Shown here: positions 13,701 to 13,778 of the stretch, one piece after another | Layout of the letters: every line of letters begins with the position of its first letter | Position numbering within the stretch: position 1 is the first letter of the stretch | Assembly: GCA_905205855.1 (NCBI GenBank) | Contig: CAJLFL010000029.1 | Location: 1 to 13,778 of the forward strand | Origin: an uncultured Eubacteriales bacterium | GTDB lineage: Bacteria; Bacillota; Clostridia; Monoglobales; Monoglobaceae | Length of the DNA stretch: 13,778 nt | Reading direction: 5' to 3' | The notes under the pieces: generated by a model | The model's input: the letters and a program-made list of their open reading frames with translations, nothing else | What the model was told of the DNA's origin: nothing | Databases searched by the model: none | Position numbers and translations under genes: made by a program

Positions 13701-13778
13701 AAATACTATGATTAAGAACGGTATACCTGTTCAGCTGAAGTTTGGTGCGGTTACGGAGGAAAACGGCATAAGAATAAT
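10702..13778 (+). CDS. Secreted right-handed beta-helix protein, GH141-like carbohydrate-active enzyme candidate (partial at 3' edge)
   Basis: The frame is open for 1025 codons to the window edge, so the C-terminus is missing. A signal peptide (about residues 1-28) precedes LYVSPSGSD (35-43), the usual opening of secreted parallel beta-helix proteins. RFINLLEELDIPGEWF (270-285) and the following YYYPF strand, then NVVIDGLTFEG and repeated N-x-I coils (about 310-560), form the helix. GDAGAIYAGR (D466) and IYCDD (D505, D506) are acidic conserved-looking blocks and are candidate catalytic sites by inference. The architecture resembles GH141-type proteins (xylan or pectin side-chain hydrolases), but other beta-helix lyases and hydrolases are possible. 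A fibronectin-III-like domain (about 718-815), a helical linker (about 818-893) and a concanavalin-like domain (from about 897) follow. The ribosome binding site AAGGAGAG overlaps the stop of the SLH gene, so translation is probably coupled. Confidence 0.85.
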   Translation, partial: MKANLLKKMISAALAAVIMIPCIPSFGTEDDMYTLYVSPSGSDNAAGGENDPFGSIETACLKASKLVSEKNKPVDIVIKNGVYRLTSPVSIGAGSSGKADAPVTIKAESKGGVVFTGAKKLPTDKFVKVTDKAVLNRMPAEAAGNVYMMKLSDAGITNYGSIERVERHKIQTPSSTLFIVDDKMFTLAEWPNKAFTSIKNVTSISGGYEFAIDEDRINRWTTATELYAYGNFSADWADETFKLKNLNVKNRSFQTTYTTVHGVSNGGQVRFINLLEELDIPGEWFLDRTNGTVYYYPFVSPAESDIELVITQKELFNLSGTENVVIDGLTFEGTCGPAVVIDNANKNTIQNCEFKNIGQQAVIIKNSRENLIDKNEMHDIGKGCVHISGGDRENLILGNNRITNNHMERFAVIGRRYCDAVQMRGIGDVLSHNRIHNSPHEAVDFSSPLNTIEYNDIYDVVEETGDAGAIYAGRSWTNGGNVIRYNFIHDCRKAEDSGRAAIYCDDYMTDVDMYGNIFANLNTGITLHSSMLCTVKNNLFIDIATSAAFLYNIDLRSDESVRQDTAKALEIYNNGTLRDKYKSTVYSKAVGLYDSYYKYYKPDSDIYNEYFPYLRDMTKNPYVLSPRDDVIENNAVYGGGRINITSGEAKKTGSFDNNYETDDAAPVVDAAHGNYNIADESKINEYFDFNAYDNFRLPKIEETGIIGEESAELKDFNLIAPVNGAENVQASDVVLCWEDTSGADKYRLIVARDADFTDIVCDEITNFTYKRFRNLKYGQMKYYWRVEAIASSYLYGDNNSRQNSNGIYTFTTAQREEVNKSELKEVIDTAAENISGSVEGDKPGELRIGSRDILKQQLYAANKVYDSENSSKKKVERTAQSLSEAITVFECSRNAEELNFGALAADTMSWNGNAKASGGGMAFESDGSGGYNGDLLKAHNVLSMTAEFSINDIGYTSVGLRSGNNSTTPWSTTEYIFLVKKDTVELQRFNGSNRFFFDKPNTMIKNGIPVQLKFGAVTEENGIRI

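Noticed and set aside
1..13778. CRISPR array, tRNA, rRNA or insertion sequence
   Set aside because: I saw no regularly spaced repeats, no tRNA- or rRNA-like sequence, no transposase frame and no terminal inverted repeats with target duplications.

Overview
The window looks like chromosomal DNA of a Gram-positive, low-to-moderate GC member of the Clostridia, probably a gut or rumen polysaccharide degrader. The reasons are strong AGGAGG-type ribosome binding sites, a lipobox substrate-binding protein, a YesM/YesN-type two-component system beside an LplB/YtcP-type sugar permease pair, an S-layer homology (SLH) protein, and frequent ATA and AGA codons. The mix resembles pectin specialists such as Monoglobus, but I cannot place the genus from sequence alone.

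Layout. On the minus strand at the left edge sit an AraC-type response regulator (75-1283) and, 4 nt downstream, the first 23 codons of a further gene (1-70), presumably the partner histidine kinase. A 189-bp divergent promoter region (1284-1472) separates them from a long plus-strand run that continues to the window edge. That run contains two ABC permeases (1473-2429, 2445-3332), a DUF3502-type solute-binding lipoprotein (3403-4830), a secreted protein of three repeated lectin-like modules plus an Ig-like domain (4923-7910), a secreted SLH protein (7980-10691) and a secreted right-handed beta-helix protein that looks like a carbohydrate-active enzyme (10702 to the window end, incomplete). 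No intergenic gap exceeds 190 bp, and I see no classical U-tract terminator between the plus-strand genes. They could be one transcript from the promoter at 1402-1431.

Working model (inference): the two-component system senses an extracellular glycan or its fragments and activates the plus-strand unit. The beta-helix protein attacks the polymer, the modular lectin-like protein and the SLH protein bind and display it at the cell wall, and the lipoprotein with its two permeases imports the oligosaccharides. The ATPase is not encoded here and is presumably supplied by a shared MsmX-like protein elsewhere.

The most notable details are: (i) an in-frame TAG at 5226-5228 that splits the modular protein although the remaining 893 codons stay open and module homology continues across the stop; (ii) two overlapping, mutually exclusive stem-loops at 4841-4886, between the lipoprotein and that gene; (iii) a perfect 15-bp stem-loop at 7921-7956, just after its final TAG, with the frame open into the SLH gene; (iv) an inverted repeat inside the regulator's promoter.
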